From Prochlorococcus marinus bv. HNLC2 (GTDB lineage: Bacteria; Cyanobacteriota; Cyanobacteriia; PCC-6307; Cyanobiaceae): a stretch of DNA of 64,000 nt. Made by a program: the position numbers and the translations under genes. Under the pieces are notes generated by a model. That model made no database searches, had not been told where the DNA came from, and saw only the letters and a program-made list of their open reading frames with translations. The stretch covers positions 836,232-900,231 of the forward strand of contig GL947595.1 in the NCBI GenBank assembly GCA_000218745.1, in the 5' to 3' direction. Position 1 is the stretch's first letter, and the number at the start of each line of letters is the position of its first letter. Of this stretch, positions 19,967 through 30,809 are shown piece by piece.

Positions 19967-20674
19967 CTATAAAATTTTTTTAATATATTCTTCAGTCAAT
20001 TGGATATTTTGTAAGTTTAAATCAGGATGATTTTCTAAAAAAGAATTTCTAAGATTATTAATTAATTCATTACGTTTTAAATTTAAATTAATAGTAGGAG
20101 GCGCTTCCATCTTAAAAATTCTTGACCATAATTCTTTTGGAGGATTAAGCTGGATTTCTCCATGTTGTAAAAATGACCCTTTTTTCCAGTATTGAGCACT
20201 ACCAACTCTTTTAATCCCATTTTGATCAATTAAATCAGAAGTATATGAGGTACTGAAACAATTTTCTTGAATAATTGATTTTTTAATTGTCCCATATTTC
20301 AACTGAATGCCTAATGAAGAAAAATAGTTGATTAGCCAGTTATTTACAACTTGATAACTAAATTTTCGATATGTAGGTTTTTTAAAAGTAAGAGCGTAAG
20401 TTATGCCCCCGGAATGTAAAACTGCTCCTCCACCAGATGGCCTTTTTATAATTCTTATCGTACCTTCCTCCGATAATCTAATCCAATGGTTAGGTAAATC
20501 CTTTTGATGATATCCAATCGATATCCAATTCCCTTGCCATAAATAAAATCTTAAAGTAAATAAGATATTTTCATCTAAAATAGTTCTATCTAAAAAATAT
20601 AAATCTAAAGACATCTGAGTAATACCAGATGCCTTTAAAGTAGAAATAATAATTGCACTTTCTTTCCCTTTCAA
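19967..20674 (-). CDS. Lipoate/octanoate-protein ligase family (LplA/LipM-like)
   Basis: The biotin/lipoate protein ligase fold is shown by the R-P-S-G-G-G-A-V-L-H motif (about residues 74-83), T-Y-A-L, and R-V-G-S-A-Q-Y-W-K containing the conserved lysine. Such enzymes attach lipoate or octanoate to lipoyl domains of dehydrogenase complexes and glycine cleavage H protein. The sequence does not decide between ligase (LplA) and octanoyltransferase (LipM). The length of 235 residues is normal for the cyanobacterial type. It is followed convergently by the M50-like gene. Confidence 0.8.
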   Translation of the reverse strand: MKGKESAIIISTLKASGITQMSLDLYFLDRTILDENILFTLRFYLWQGNWISIGYHQKDLPNHWIRLSEEGTIRIIKRPSGGGAVLHSGGITYALTFKKPTYRKFSYQVVNNWLINYFSSLGIQLKYGTIKKSIIQENCFSTSYTSDLIDQNGIKRVGSAQYWKKGSFLQHGEIQLNPPKELWSRIFKMEAPPTINLNLKRNELINNLRNSFLENHPDLNLQNIQLTEEYIKKIL

Positions 20675-20856
20675 ATTAATTTAGTTATTAGTTGAATTCT
20701 TAGAAGTAGGATCATAACAATTTTTTAATTTTATTTCTTATAAAAATATTACTTGATAATAAAAATATATTTAATTTTTAAGTAATTTATTTTTTAAAAG
20801 TAGAGAGATTTTTTTTGATGTGTTAGAAATAAATTATTACTATTTTTTTGATTTTT

Positions 20857-21222
20857 ATGGGATTTAACAAAGATACAAAATTGGAGGAAAATATAAATGA
20901 TGCTTTTCGCATAAGAAATTTAAATAATCATAAAATAATAGATTTTTATAGAGAAAAAATTTTTGTAAGTAATTCATTACTATTACTAAAGATATGTCTA
21001 ATGGCATTAGCAATAGTTAGCTTGGTAAAAGTTAGTTATATTTCAAAAATCAGGATTAATAGATTACAGGAAATTAATAATGCATATTTATATGAAAAAG
21101 AAAAATTTACAAATCTGTCAAATCGTTTTGATGATTTATTTTCATTAAATGGTGAGCAAAGATTTATGAAGGATCAGTATCAAATGATTTCTAGGGACAT
21201 ATTGAGAGTAATATGGCGTTGA
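20857..21222 (+). CDS. Small single-span membrane protein, unknown
   Basis: I do not recognise this protein. From the ATG at 20857 it has 121 residues: a charged N-terminal part of about 43 residues, one hydrophobic segment (about 44-62, L-L-L-L-K-I-C-L-M-A-L-A-I-V), and a basic, helical C-terminal part with possible coiled coil (R-L-Q-E-I-N-N-A-Y-L-Y-E-K-E-K). An in-frame TTG three codons earlier (20848) is a weaker choice. It lies between the divergent lplA and por, with about 50 bases before por, so it may share regulation with por. Probably a picocyanobacterial small protein. Confidence 0.55.
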   Translation: MGFNKDTKLEENINDAFRIRNLNNHKIIDFYREKIFVSNSLLLLKICLMALAIVSLVKVSYISKIRINRLQEINNAYLYEKEKFTNLSNRFDDLFSLNGEQRFMKDQYQMISRDILRVIWR

Positions 21223-21275
21223 TGCAAAATTTAAAAATATATTTTGCACTATAAAAATGTTAGTAAGTTTTTTCA

Positions 21276-22280
21276 GTGGAAAAGTTTAAAAAAGGTGCAG
21301 TACTTATTACTGGAACCACTTCAGGAGTCGGATTAAATACTCTTAAACCATTAATTGAATTTGGTTGGGATATTATTGCGGTTAATCGATCGAGTAAAAG
21401 AGCGATTGATGAAGCCAATAAGATATTTAAAAATAATGAAATTGAAAGTATAAATTTTATAGAAATTGATTTAAGTGATTTAAATTCAGTAAGAGATGGT
21501 GCTAAAGAGATAGCAACTCGATTCGGAAATGTTCTAAAAGTCCTGATATGTAATGCAGCAGTATATAAACCAAGGCTAAAGAGACCTGAGAGATCCTCTC
21601 AAGGTTTTGAGAATTCGATGGCGGTTAATCACTTTGGACATTTTTTGCTAATAAATCTTCTCTTAGAGAGTATTTTGAATTCAGATGAAAAAATAATTTT
21701 AAATGGGGAAATTTCGAAATTTATTCCGAGAATTACAATATTAGGCACAGTTACGGCTAATTATCTTGAATTGGGAGGGAAAATCCCTATACCCGCCCCA
21801 GCAAATCTAGGAGATTTATCAGGTTTTGAACATGGCTTTCTATCTCCTATTAGTATGGCTAATGGTAAAAAATTCAAACCTGGTAAAGCATACAAAGATA
21901 GTAAACTGTGCAATATGATTACAGCTCAGGAATTATCAAAAAGATTTACACCTGACAAGCTTATTAGTAATTCTCTTTATCCAGGATGTGTAGCGAAGAC
22001 AAAACTGTTTAGAAATACCCCTTGGATCTTTAGAGTATTATTTCCGTTATTTCAGAAATTTATTACAGGAGGCTATGTTTCGGAAAGATTAGCTGGTAGA
22101 AGGGTGGCTTTAGTTGCAACTAATGAAGAATATGCTAGGACTGGTGTGCATTGGAGTTGGGGAAATAGACAAAAATTAGGAAAGAAGGTATTTTCTCAGA
22201 AATTATCACAAAGAATTATTGATCCATATACGTCATCAAGGGTGTGGAAACTTACAAAGAAACTGGTAGGACTAATTTGA
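21276..22280 (+). CDS. por: Light-dependent protochlorophyllide oxidoreductase
   Basis: LPOR reduces ring D of protochlorophyllide with NADPH in the light. The SDR cofactor motif T-G-T-T-S-G-V-G is at the N-terminus, N-A-A-V-Y in the middle, and the catalytic Y-K-D-S-K (YxxxK) at about residues 205-209. The LPOR-specific insertion with the cysteine in L-C-N-M and the C-terminal K-L-V-G-L are present. It has 334 residues and a GTG start at 21276. Its stop is one base from the stop of chlL on the other strand, so the light-dependent and light-independent enzymes for the same step lie tail to tail. Confidence 0.96.
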   Translation: MEKFKKGAVLITGTTSGVGLNTLKPLIEFGWDIIAVNRSSKRAIDEANKIFKNNEIESINFIEIDLSDLNSVRDGAKEIATRFGNVLKVLICNAAVYKPRLKRPERSSQGFENSMAVNHFGHFLLINLLLESILNSDEKIILNGEISKFIPRITILGTVTANYLELGGKIPIPAPANLGDLSGFEHGFLSPISMANGKKFKPGKAYKDSKLCNMITAQELSKRFTPDKLISNSLYPGCVAKTKLFRNTPWIFRVLFPLFQKFITGGYVSERLAGRRVALVATNEEYARTGVHWSWGNRQKLGKKVFSQKLSQRIIDPYTSSRVWKLTKKLVGLI

Positions 22281-22281
22281 T

Positions 22282-23169
<888 letters not shown>

Positions 23170-23356
23170 TTAGAGCTTAATTATCACATTTATATTTATT
23201 CTTGCAGGGAAAACGACACCTTGGATATATTTATCAACAAATATTTATTTATTAATAATAAAAAGCTAAAAGTAAGTCTATTACAAAGCAATTTAAAGTA
23301 ATTATTTATACTTTAAGTGTTAATACTCATGCCTATTTGTATTTATTTTATATGCA

Positions 23357-24931
23357 TTAACTGAAAAATGCCTTTGCATCGTAGAGTGTTTCATCATCTA
23401 TTTCAGAAAGCCCTTTTGACAAGGCATATTTCTCGGTATTTGATTTAACTTTTCCTCTCACAAAAAAGGGAACTTTTGTTAATTCAGCTTTCCCTGAATC
23501 TGTCCAAATAACTTCTTTTAAATTTGATTGGTCTTCTTTAATTATATTTTCATGTTCACTTTCATTTGTGTTTACAGCTGTATGACCTAAATGACTTTGG
23601 TGGCCGTCAACAAATTCAAAGTCATGCTTAAACATGTCAATCAAGTGCTCTTCAAGACCCATCATTAATGGATGAACCCAGTCATCAAAAATTACATTTG
23701 CACCCTCCCAACCCATTTGAGGGCTATATCTTGCTGGAACATCTTGTACATGCATTGGAGTGCTGATAACTGCGCAAGGAATACCGAGTCTTTTAGCACT
23801 ATGTCTTTCCATTTGAGTTCCTAAAACTAATTCAGGTGATGTCTTCTTTATCGCATCTTCAACTTCAAGATAATTATTGGTTATAAGTGCTTCTAAATTT
23901 AAGTCTTTAGCCACTAGCCTAACTTTTCTAGCCATTTCTCTGCTATAGGTTCCTAATCCAACTACTTCAAATCCCAGTTCCTCCTTTGCTATTTTTGCTG
24001 CGGCGATCGCGTGAGTTCCATCTCCAAATATAAAAACTCTTTTACCTGTGAGATAATTTGAATCAACTGACTTTGAATACCATGGAAGTTTCGACTTGTT
24101 TTCTAATTCTTCTTGATTTGTTAGTGGAAGATCTAATTTTTTATGTACCTCTTTAATGAAATTTATTGTATTTTCAATTCCAATAGGAATAGTAGTGGTA
24201 TATTCCATCCCAAAATTTCTTTTTAGCCATTCACATGTAGTTTCTGCAATTTCATGATACAAGCAGATATTAATCTCAGCATCTATTAATCTTTTAATAT
24301 CATCTGGACTTGAATTAAGAGGAGAAACCACATTTGTATCAATACCCTGCTCAGAGAGGATTCTTTGAATCTCGATAACATCATCTCTGCATCTAAATCC
24401 AAGTAATGTTGGTCCTAATATGTTAACTTTTGGTCTTCTTCCTAAATCCTTCCATCTTTTTGCGCAAATTGAAGAATCTTCACTTACTTCCTCTTTAAGT
24501 AAAGTGCGGACTATTTGGTAAAAAGTTTCTGAGGCTCCCCAGTTTTCTTTTTTACTGTATGCGGGTAACTCTAAATTAACTATCGGGATATCAAATCCCA
24601 TTCCTTTTGCTAAAGCCCCCGGTTGATCTTGTATTAATTCTGCAGTACAACTTTCTCCAACTAAAAGAGTCTTAGGCTTAAATCTTTCTACTGCTTCCGA
24701 TATATTCTTTTTAACCAATTCGGCAGTATCTCCTCCTAAGTCTCTGGCCTGAAAGGTTGTATATGTAACAGGAGGTCTTTTCCCTCTCCTTTCTATCATT
24801 GTAAAGAGAAGATCAGCGTAAGTATCGCCTTGAGGTGCATGCAATAGGTAGTGTAAATCTCTCATTGAAGATGCGATTCTCATTGCACCAACATGGGGAG
24901 GTCCTTCATATGTCCAAAGAGTCAATTCCAT
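23357..24931 (-). CDS. chlB: Light-independent protochlorophyllide reductase subunit B
   Basis: ChlB forms the catalytic NB heterotetramer with ChlN; in the family an aspartate near position 36 is the fourth ligand of the NB cluster, and here D36 lies in Q-G-D-T-Y. The N-terminal [13 protein letters not shown] and the V-G-E-S-C-T-A-E-L segment are diagnostic. The last 40 residues form the small C-terminal domain typical of ChlB/BchB. The length is 524 residues. The start codon lies six bases after the chlN stop, indicating co-transcription. Confidence 0.97.
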   Translation of the reverse strand: MELTLWTYEGPPHVGAMRIASSMRDLHYLLHAPQGDTYADLLFTMIERRGKRPPVTYTTFQARDLGGDTAELVKKNISEAVERFKPKTLLVGESCTAELIQDQPGALAKGMGFDIPIVNLELPAYSKKENWGASETFYQIVRTLLKEEVSEDSSICAKRWKDLGRRPKVNILGPTLLGFRCRDDVIEIQRILSEQGIDTNVVSPLNSSPDDIKRLIDAEINICLYHEIAETTCEWLKRNFGMEYTTTIPIGIENTINFIKEVHKKLDLPLTNQEELENKSKLPWYSKSVDSNYLTGKRVFIFGDGTHAIAAAKIAKEELGFEVVGLGTYSREMARKVRLVAKDLNLEALITNNYLEVEDAIKKTSPELVLGTQMERHSAKRLGIPCAVISTPMHVQDVPARYSPQMGWEGANVIFDDWVHPLMMGLEEHLIDMFKHDFEFVDGHQSHLGHTAVNTNESEHENIIKEDQSNLKEVIWTDSGKAELTKVPFFVRGKVKSNTEKYALSKGLSEIDDETLYDAKAFFS

Positions 24932-24937
24932 GATGTT

Positions 24938-26212
<1,275 letters not shown>

Positions 26213-26355
26213 TTATTTATAAAGCTTGCATAAATTTTCAATTTTAAGAAAGTAATTGATTAAGTTCTCTTACAAAATGAATTCATTTCAAAAACTTATA
26301 TGAATGTTTAAATATTCAAATGATTAAATTTCTTAAGGCTTAAAAATAAAAAATT

Positions 26356-26736
26356 TCAATTTCTCCAGTAATTATTTTCACTACTATTTTTAGCAATTTT
26401 CCAAACATTTCTAGAAACTTTAATAGCTATTAATCCACCTCTTTCCACTCTTGATTTCCCTGGTTTGGCGCCCATTAAAAATGAAACTTCTGCGGTACTG
26501 ATTGGAGCACCAGTTTTAATGGCTAAGTCAATTAACTCCAGTCTATTTCTAAAGTTTTTCATATTTCGTAAGTCCTTATTATCGTCAATTAACCAACTGA
26601 AAGAGGGATCCTTTTGCGATAATTTTTGCATTAAAGTTAAACTAACCAAACCCAGAGTTTGATCTGGACTTAATTCTCTATTCTCAGATGATGATTTAAT
26701 TGGATTTTTGTGAGGTGAAGTCATAAATTTATTCAC
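26356..26736 (-). CDS. Conserved hypothetical cyanobacterial protein
   Basis: I do not recognise a named family. The protein is 126 residues with an unstructured polar N-terminus, a helical middle part (F-R-N-R-L-E-L-I-D-L-A-I-K-T-G-A-P-I-S-T) and a basic conserved-looking end (F-L-M-G-A-K-P-G-K-S-R-V-E-R-G-G-L). The last part could be a small winged-helix or other nucleic-acid-binding fold, but this is a guess. A second ATG at 26724 is an alternative start. It lies between chlN and csoS1D, divergent from csoS1D with an 86-base shared upstream region. Confidence 0.6.
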   Translation of the reverse strand: MNKFMTSPHKNPIKSSSENRELSPDQTLGLVSLTLMQKLSQKDPSFSWLIDDNKDLRNMKNFRNRLELIDLAIKTGAPISTAEVSFLMGAKPGKSRVERGGLIAIKVSRNVWKIAKNSSENNYWRN

Positions 26737-26822
26737 TATTTAAATTGAAGTTATCGGTTCATAAGCATAGTGCAAGTTAATTTGATAGAAATATTGACCC
26801 ATAATCAGTTATAGTCTCCAGA

Positions 26823-27587
26823 ATGGAACCGACTTCTAGTTTAAATAGAGGAGAGCGCAGAAATAAAAGTTCTCTAGTTACTGGCTCTGAGATTCAGTCT
26901 CATGGTGGTGGGAGTTATATTACAACCGATTCAGAAAAATCTTTAGTTTCCAGGCAAGCAAGTCAAGTTGAACAAATTGAACTTAGAACATATGTCTTTT
27001 TAGATTCTTTGCAACCACAATTGGCAGCATATATGGGAACTGTTAGTAGAGGTTTTTTGCCAATACCTGGTGATGCTTGTTTATGGATGGAAGTATCTCC
27101 TGGAATGGCTATTCATAGAGTCACTGACATAGCTTTAAAAGCTAGTAATGTAAGACTTGGCCAAATGATTGTTGAAAGAGAGTTTGGTTCTTTCGCCCTT
27201 TACCATAAAGATCAAAGTACCGTTTTGCATTCAGGAGATGTAGTCTTAGATGCTATTGGTAGTGAAATTAGAAAAAGAACAAAACCAGCTACAAGTTGGA
27301 CTGAGATTATTAGGGCGATAACACCAGATCACTCGGTTTTAATTAATAGGCAAAATAGAAGTGGCTCAATGATCCAGGCTGGTATGAGTATGTTTATTCT
27401 TGAAACAGAGCCAGCAGGATATGTATTGAAAGCTGCTAATGAGGCTGAAAAGGCATCAAACATAACAGTTGTTGATGTAAAAGCAGTAGGTGCTTTTGGA
27501 AGACTTACTCTTGCAGGCAAAGAAGGAGATGTTGAAGAAGCTGCAGCTGCCTCAATAAATGCAATTGAACAAATAACTAATTTTTAA
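26823..27587 (+). CDS. csoS1D: Carboxysome shell protein CsoS1D (tandem BMC domains)
   Basis: The protein has an N-terminal polar tail of about 50 residues followed by two BMC-type domains (about 53-150 and 155-254). The second ends in [14 protein letters not shown]. Trimers of CsoS1D (described from Prochlorococcus MED4) form pseudohexamers with a large gated pore that may admit RuBP and other metabolites through the alpha-carboxysome shell. It is transcribed in the same direction as the main carboxysome operon but separated from it by rdgB on the opposite strand, so it needs its own promoter. Confidence 0.93.
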   Translation: MEPTSSLNRGERRNKSSLVTGSEIQSHGGGSYITTDSEKSLVSRQASQVEQIELRTYVFLDSLQPQLAAYMGTVSRGFLPIPGDACLWMEVSPGMAIHRVTDIALKASNVRLGQMIVEREFGSFALYHKDQSTVLHSGDVVLDAIGSEIRKRTKPATSWTEIIRAITPDHSVLINRQNRSGSMIQAGMSMFILETEPAGYVLKAANEAEKASNITVVDVKAVGAFGRLTLAGKEGDVEEAAAASINAIEQITNF

Positions 27588-27590
27588 AAT

Positions 27591-28175
27591 CTAGCTCAAA
27601 TGTAGTGCTTCTTTTAAAAAAGGTGATAACTCCCTGGCCGCTTTTCCCCTACTACCCAATTTTGTAAGTTGAGATTGGCTAAGTTCTCCATATACACAAT
27701 TAGCTTCTTTAACCCAAAATATTGATTCAAATTCACCATTTGGGTATTTGGGCTCTTTTAATATTTCTCCCCAGGAAATTCCAGTAGTTTCTTTAACTAA
27801 TTTGCCATTAGGATCGCATAAGACCATGCAGCTTATAAATCTTGCAGTTCTATATGGAGTATTACCCATCTCTCTGATAAGTTTATTGAGTTTTTCATCT
27901 TTGCTTTTTGCATATCTTGCTGAATATATTCCAGGACGACCATCTAAATAATCTACTTCCAATCCAGAATCATCCGCCAATGCCCAGGAATTTGTTTTTG
28001 TAGCTGCTGCTTTAGCTTTAAGGAATGCATTCTCTAAATAACTGTCCCCTGTTTCCTCGACGTTTAAAGTTTCTGGTTGTTTTTGAACAATCAAATTCAA
28101 AACATTTAACATTCCTGAAATTTCAGCAACTTTTTTAGGATTACCACTAGCAATTACTAAAATAGATTTATCCAA
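27591..28175 (-). CDS. rdgB: dITP/XTP pyrophosphatase (RdgB/HAM1)
   Basis: RdgB hydrolyses non-canonical purine triphosphates to keep them out of DNA. The family's start, I-A-S-G-N-P-K-K-V-A-E-I (residues 8-19), the A-D-D-S-G-L-E-V-D motif and the G-R-P-G-I-Y-S-A-R-Y motif are all present, as is the C-terminal S-S/S-R-G-K-A-A-R. The length is 194 residues. It faces away from csoS1, with a shared 323-base upstream region, and converges on csoS1D with three bases between stops. A HAM1 gene at this place is common in marine picocyanobacteria. Confidence 0.95.
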   Translation of the reverse strand: MDKSILVIASGNPKKVAEISGMLNVLNLIVQKQPETLNVEETGDSYLENAFLKAKAAATKTNSWALADDSGLEVDYLDGRPGIYSARYAKSKDEKLNKLIREMGNTPYRTARFISCMVLCDPNGKLVKETTGISWGEILKEPKYPNGEFESIFWVKEANCVYGELSQSQLTKLGSRGKAARELSPFLKEALHLS

Positions 28176-28223
28176 TGTGTTTAATAAATTATTAATTTTT
28201 CATCTTAACTGAAAATTGATACA

Positions 28224-28273
28224 GAGACAGGATAGGTTGAACATTCCACACCTGCGTAGGCAGGGCCTGTCTC
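28224..28273. other. GC-rich foldable element between rdgB and csoS1
   Basis: In an otherwise AT-rich spacer, GAGACAGG (28224-28231) pairs perfectly with CCTGTCTC (28266-28273). Inside it CCTGC-GTAG-GCAGG (28251-28264) forms a second perfect hairpin with a four-base loop, separated from the outer right arm by one base. The outer and inner stems could stack. No T-run follows on the plus strand, so it is not an obvious terminator. It could be part of a csoS1 leader RNA, a small RNA or a protein site. Function unknown. Confidence 0.5.
28238..28250 (+). repeat. 13-base direct repeat, copy 1 (upstream of csoS1)
   Basis: TGAACATTCCACA occurs here and again exactly at 28469-28481. This copy lies inside the loop region of the GC-rich foldable element. 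Two exact copies within 250 bases of the same spacer are unlikely to be chance and suggest a bound site or duplicated regulatory sequence. Confidence 0.55.
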
Positions 28274-28373
28274 GTACGGTGATAACTTAATGTAAATTTT
28301 TTATTAACACAACTGTATGTTTTGATGCTCTGACCAATTTTCAATAGTTAAGACATATCAATCATAGCAAGGG

Positions 28374-28392
28374 TGATAAGTTTAACTTATCA
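28374..28392. promoter_or_regulatory. Perfect 19-base palindrome, candidate LysR-type (CbbR/RbcR) operator
   Basis: TGATAAGTT-T-AACTTATCA reads the same on both strands apart from the central base. Its core is TAAG-N5-CTTA, which fits the T-N11-A dyad rule of LysR-type regulators, the class that includes CbbR/RbcR, the regulators of RuBisCO operons. A smaller dyad, TATCA-A-TGATA (28388-28398), overlaps its right arm. It lies about 107 bases before the csoS1 ATG. Binding is inferred, not shown. The rest of the 28176-28498 spacer holds no gene; it carries this site, the GC-rich element and the 13-base repeats. Confidence 0.5.
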
Positions 28393-28468
28393 ATGATAGA
28401 AAAAACATTAATGGCTTTTGGTCTAAAAACACTTGACTTTTAAGGTCTCGATAGAGCATTCTTCCAAA

Positions 28469-28481
28469 TGAACATTCCACA
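28469..28481 (+). repeat. 13-base direct repeat, copy 2 (just before csoS1)
   Basis: Second exact copy of TGAACATTCCACA, ending 17 bases before the csoS1 ATG, so it is probably in the untranslated leader, or at the promoter if the leader is short. Confidence 0.55.
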
Positions 28482-28498
28482 TTAATACATAGTAGGCA

Positions 28499-28810
28499 AT
28501 GGCTACAGAAACAATGGGTATCGCTCTCGGCATGATCGAGACACGCGGACTTGTACCTGCAATTGAAGCAGCAGATGCAATGACCAAGGCAGCAGAAGTT
28601 CGCCTTATTGGTCGTGAATTCGTTGGTGGCGGTTATGTAACCGTTTTAGTAAGAGGCGAAACTGGTGCAGTTAATGCTGCAGTTAGAGCTGGTGCTGACG
28701 CTTGTGAAAGAGTTGGTGATGGCTTAGTTGCTGCACACATCATTGCACGTCCTCATAGAGAAGTTGAACCTGCTCTAGGTAACGGAAATTTCCTTGGACA
28801 AAAGGACTGA
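28499..28810 (+). CDS. csoS1: Major carboxysome shell protein CsoS1 (BMC hexamer)
   Basis: CsoS1 forms the hexamers that tile the facets of the alpha-carboxysome. The 103-residue protein is a single BMC domain: G-I-A-L-G-M-I-E-T-R-G at the N-terminus, A-D-A-M-T-K-A-A-E-V, the pore-region segment, and I-A-R-P-H near the end. Only one csoS1 copy is present, as in other Prochlorococcus. It is the first gene of the operon csoS1-rbcL-rbcS-csoS2-csoSCA-csoS4A-csoS4B. Codon choice here and in rbcL is richer in G and C than in neighbouring genes, consistent with very high expression. Confidence 0.97.
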   Translation: MATETMGIALGMIETRGLVPAIEAADAMTKAAEVRLIGREFVGGGYVTVLVRGETGAVNAAVRAGADACERVGDGLVAAHIIARPHREVEPALGNGNFLGQKD

Positions 28811-28870
28811 ATTAGTAAATCAATAGCATAAGCTTTTGAATAAATTCCCTACACAAACCAAGGAGTATCT

Positions 28871-30286
28871 ATGAGTAAGAAGTATGACGCTGGGGTAAAG
28901 GAGTACAGAGATACCTACTGGACTCCTGAATATGTCCCCTTAGACACAGACCTACTAGCATGTTTCAAATGTACAGGTCAAGAAGGTGTTCCAAGAGAAG
29001 AAGTTGCAGCAGCTGTTGCGGCTGAATCCTCAACAGGTACTTGGTCAACAGTTTGGTCCGAGTTACTTACAGATTTAGAATTTTATAAAGGACGTTGTTA
29101 TCGAATCGAAGACGTTCCTGGAGATCCTGAAGCTTTTTATGCTTTTATTGCATATCCTTTAGATCTTTTTGAAGAAGGTTCTATTACAAACGTATTAACA
29201 TCTCTAGTAGGAAACGTTTTTGGATTCAAAGCTCTAAGACATTTACGTCTAGAAGATATCAGATTCCCAATTGCTTTCATTAAAACTTGCGGCGGTCCAC
29301 CAAATGGAATCGTAGTTGAGAGAGATCGTTTAAACAAATACGGAAGACCTCTTCTGGGTTGTACCATTAAACCTAAATTAGGATTATCTGGTAAAAACTA
29401 CGGTCGAGTTGTATATGAGTGTCTTAGAGGCGGTCTTGATTTAACGAAGGATGATGAGAATATTAACTCTCAACCATTCCAACGTTGGAGAGAAAGATTT
29501 GAGTTTGTTGCAGAGGCAGTTAAGCTTGCCCAGCAAGAAACTGGAGAAGTTAAAGGTCACTATTTAAACTGTACTGCTAACACTCCTGAAGAACTCTACG
29601 AACGAGCTGAATTTGCAAAAGAACTAGATATGCCAATCATCATGCATGATTACATAACTGGTGGTTTTACAGCAAATACTGGATTAGCAAACTGGTGTCG
29701 TAAAAATGGCATGCTTCTGCATATTCACAGAGCTATGCATGCTGTTATTGATAGACATCCAAAGCATGGTATTCATTTCAGAGTTCTAGCAAAATGTTTG
29801 AGACTCTCAGGAGGAGATCAATTACATACTGGAACGGTTGTTGGAAAACTAGAAGGCGATCGTCAAACAACTCTTGGTTATATTGATAACTTAAGAGAGT
29901 CATTTGTTCCTGAAGATAGATCAAGAGGTAACTTCTTTGATCAAGATTGGGGTTCAATGCCTGGAGTATTTGCCGTAGCATCAGGTGGTATTCATGTTTG
30001 GCATATGCCTGCACTTCTAGCGATTTTTGGAGATGATTCTTGTCTTCAGTTCGGTGGAGGAACACATGGTCATCCATGGGGTTCAGCTGCTGGAGCTGCA
30101 GCGAACAGAGTTGCTTTAGAAGCTTGTGTAAAAGCACGTAATGCTGGTCGCGAAATCGAAAAAGAGAGTAGAGACATTCTTATGGAAGCTGCTAAGCATA
30201 GTCCTGAATTAGCTATTGCTCTTGAAACTTGGAAGGAAATCAAGTTTGAGTTTGATACCGTCGACAAGCTTGACGTTCAAGGTTAA
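28871..30286 (+). CDS. rbcL: Ribulose bisphosphate carboxylase large subunit, form IA
   Basis: RbcL is the catalytic subunit of RuBisCO, packaged inside the carboxysome. Key residues are visible: the lysines of T-I-K-P-K near 165-169, the carbamylated K193 with D195 and E196 in L-T-K-D-D-E, and the loop-6 region V-V-G-K-L-E-G. Length 471 and sequence place it in form IA (proteobacterial type), as in all alpha-cyanobacteria. A strong ribosome-binding site, AAGGAG, lies 7 bases before the ATG. The gene follows csoS1 after 60 bases. Confidence 0.99.
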
Positions 30287-30300
30287 ACCAGATTTCAAAA

Positions 30301-30324
30301 TTGAGGAGATTATTTTCTCCTCAA
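30301..30324 (+). promoter_or_regulatory. Stem-loop between rbcL and rbcS
   Basis: TTGAGGAGA (30301-30309) and TCTCCTCAA (30316-30324) form a perfect 9-base stem with a TTATTT loop, 15 bases after the rbcL stop and 55 bases before the rbcS start. No T-run follows, so it is more likely an RNA-processing or stability element than a terminator. Confidence 0.55.
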
Positions 30325-30378
30325 ACTTCTACAAATCTCGTTCTATTACGAGTAATTTCATTCACATTTAGATTAATT

Positions 30379-30720
30379 ATGCCTTTCCAGAGCACAGTAG
30401 GCGACTATCAAACAGTTGCAACCCTGGAAACATTCGGTTTCTTACCACCGATGACCCAGGAAGAAATATATGATCAAATTGCATACATAATTGCTCAAGG
30501 CTGGAGTCCTGTTATTGAGCATGTACATCCTAGTGGAAGTATGCAAACTTATTGGTCTTATTGGAAACTCCCATTCTTTGGGGAAAAAGATCTTAACTTG
30601 GTTGTAAGTGAATTAGAGGCATGTCATAGAGCATACCCTGATCACCATGTAAGAATCATCGGTTACGATGCTTACACTCAAAGCCAAGGGACAGCTTTTG
30701 TAGTTTTCCAAGGACGTTAA
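30379..30720 (+). CDS. rbcS: Ribulose bisphosphate carboxylase small subunit
   Basis: RbcS caps the L8S8 RuBisCO. The protein starts at M-P-F-Q-S-T-V-G-D-Y with 113 residues and contains Y-W-S-Y-W-K-L-P-F-F and V-R-I-I-G-Y-D-A, typical of the small subunit. The frame is open further upstream to a TTG at 30301, but that stretch is the rbcL-rbcS stem-loop, so the ATG at 30379 is the real start. It is followed by a strong stem-loop and then csoS2. Confidence 0.98.
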   Translation: MPFQSTVGDYQTVATLETFGFLPPMTQEEIYDQIAYIIAQGWSPVIEHVHPSGSMQTYWSYWKLPFFGEKDLNLVVSELEACHRAYPDHHVRIIGYDAYTQSQGTAFVVFQGR

Positions 30721-30740
30721 ATCTACTTTATGTAGTAAAT

Positions 30741-30770
30741 ATCTTTCTCCAAAATTTTTTGGAGAAAGAT
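30741..30770 (+). terminator. Strong stem-loop between rbcS and csoS2 (attenuator or processing site)
   Basis: ATCTTTCTCCAAAA (30741-30754) and TTTTGGAGAAAGAT (30757-30770) are exact reverse complements over 14 bases, 20 bases after the rbcS stop. A short T-run (three T) follows. In the middle of an operon this could be a partial terminator or a 3' stabiliser that keeps csoS1-rbcL-rbcS mRNA above csoS2 and the minor shell genes, fitting the stoichiometry of carboxysomes. The function is inferred. Confidence 0.6.
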
Positions 30771-30809
30771 TTTAAAAAGAGTTTTTAAAGAATTTCAAAT
30801 CTGAAGATT

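Noticed and set aside
29778..30137. 119-codon open frame opposite rbcL
   Set aside because: Antisense to a highly conserved RuBisCO stretch; leucine- and glutamine-rich product typical of shadow frames.
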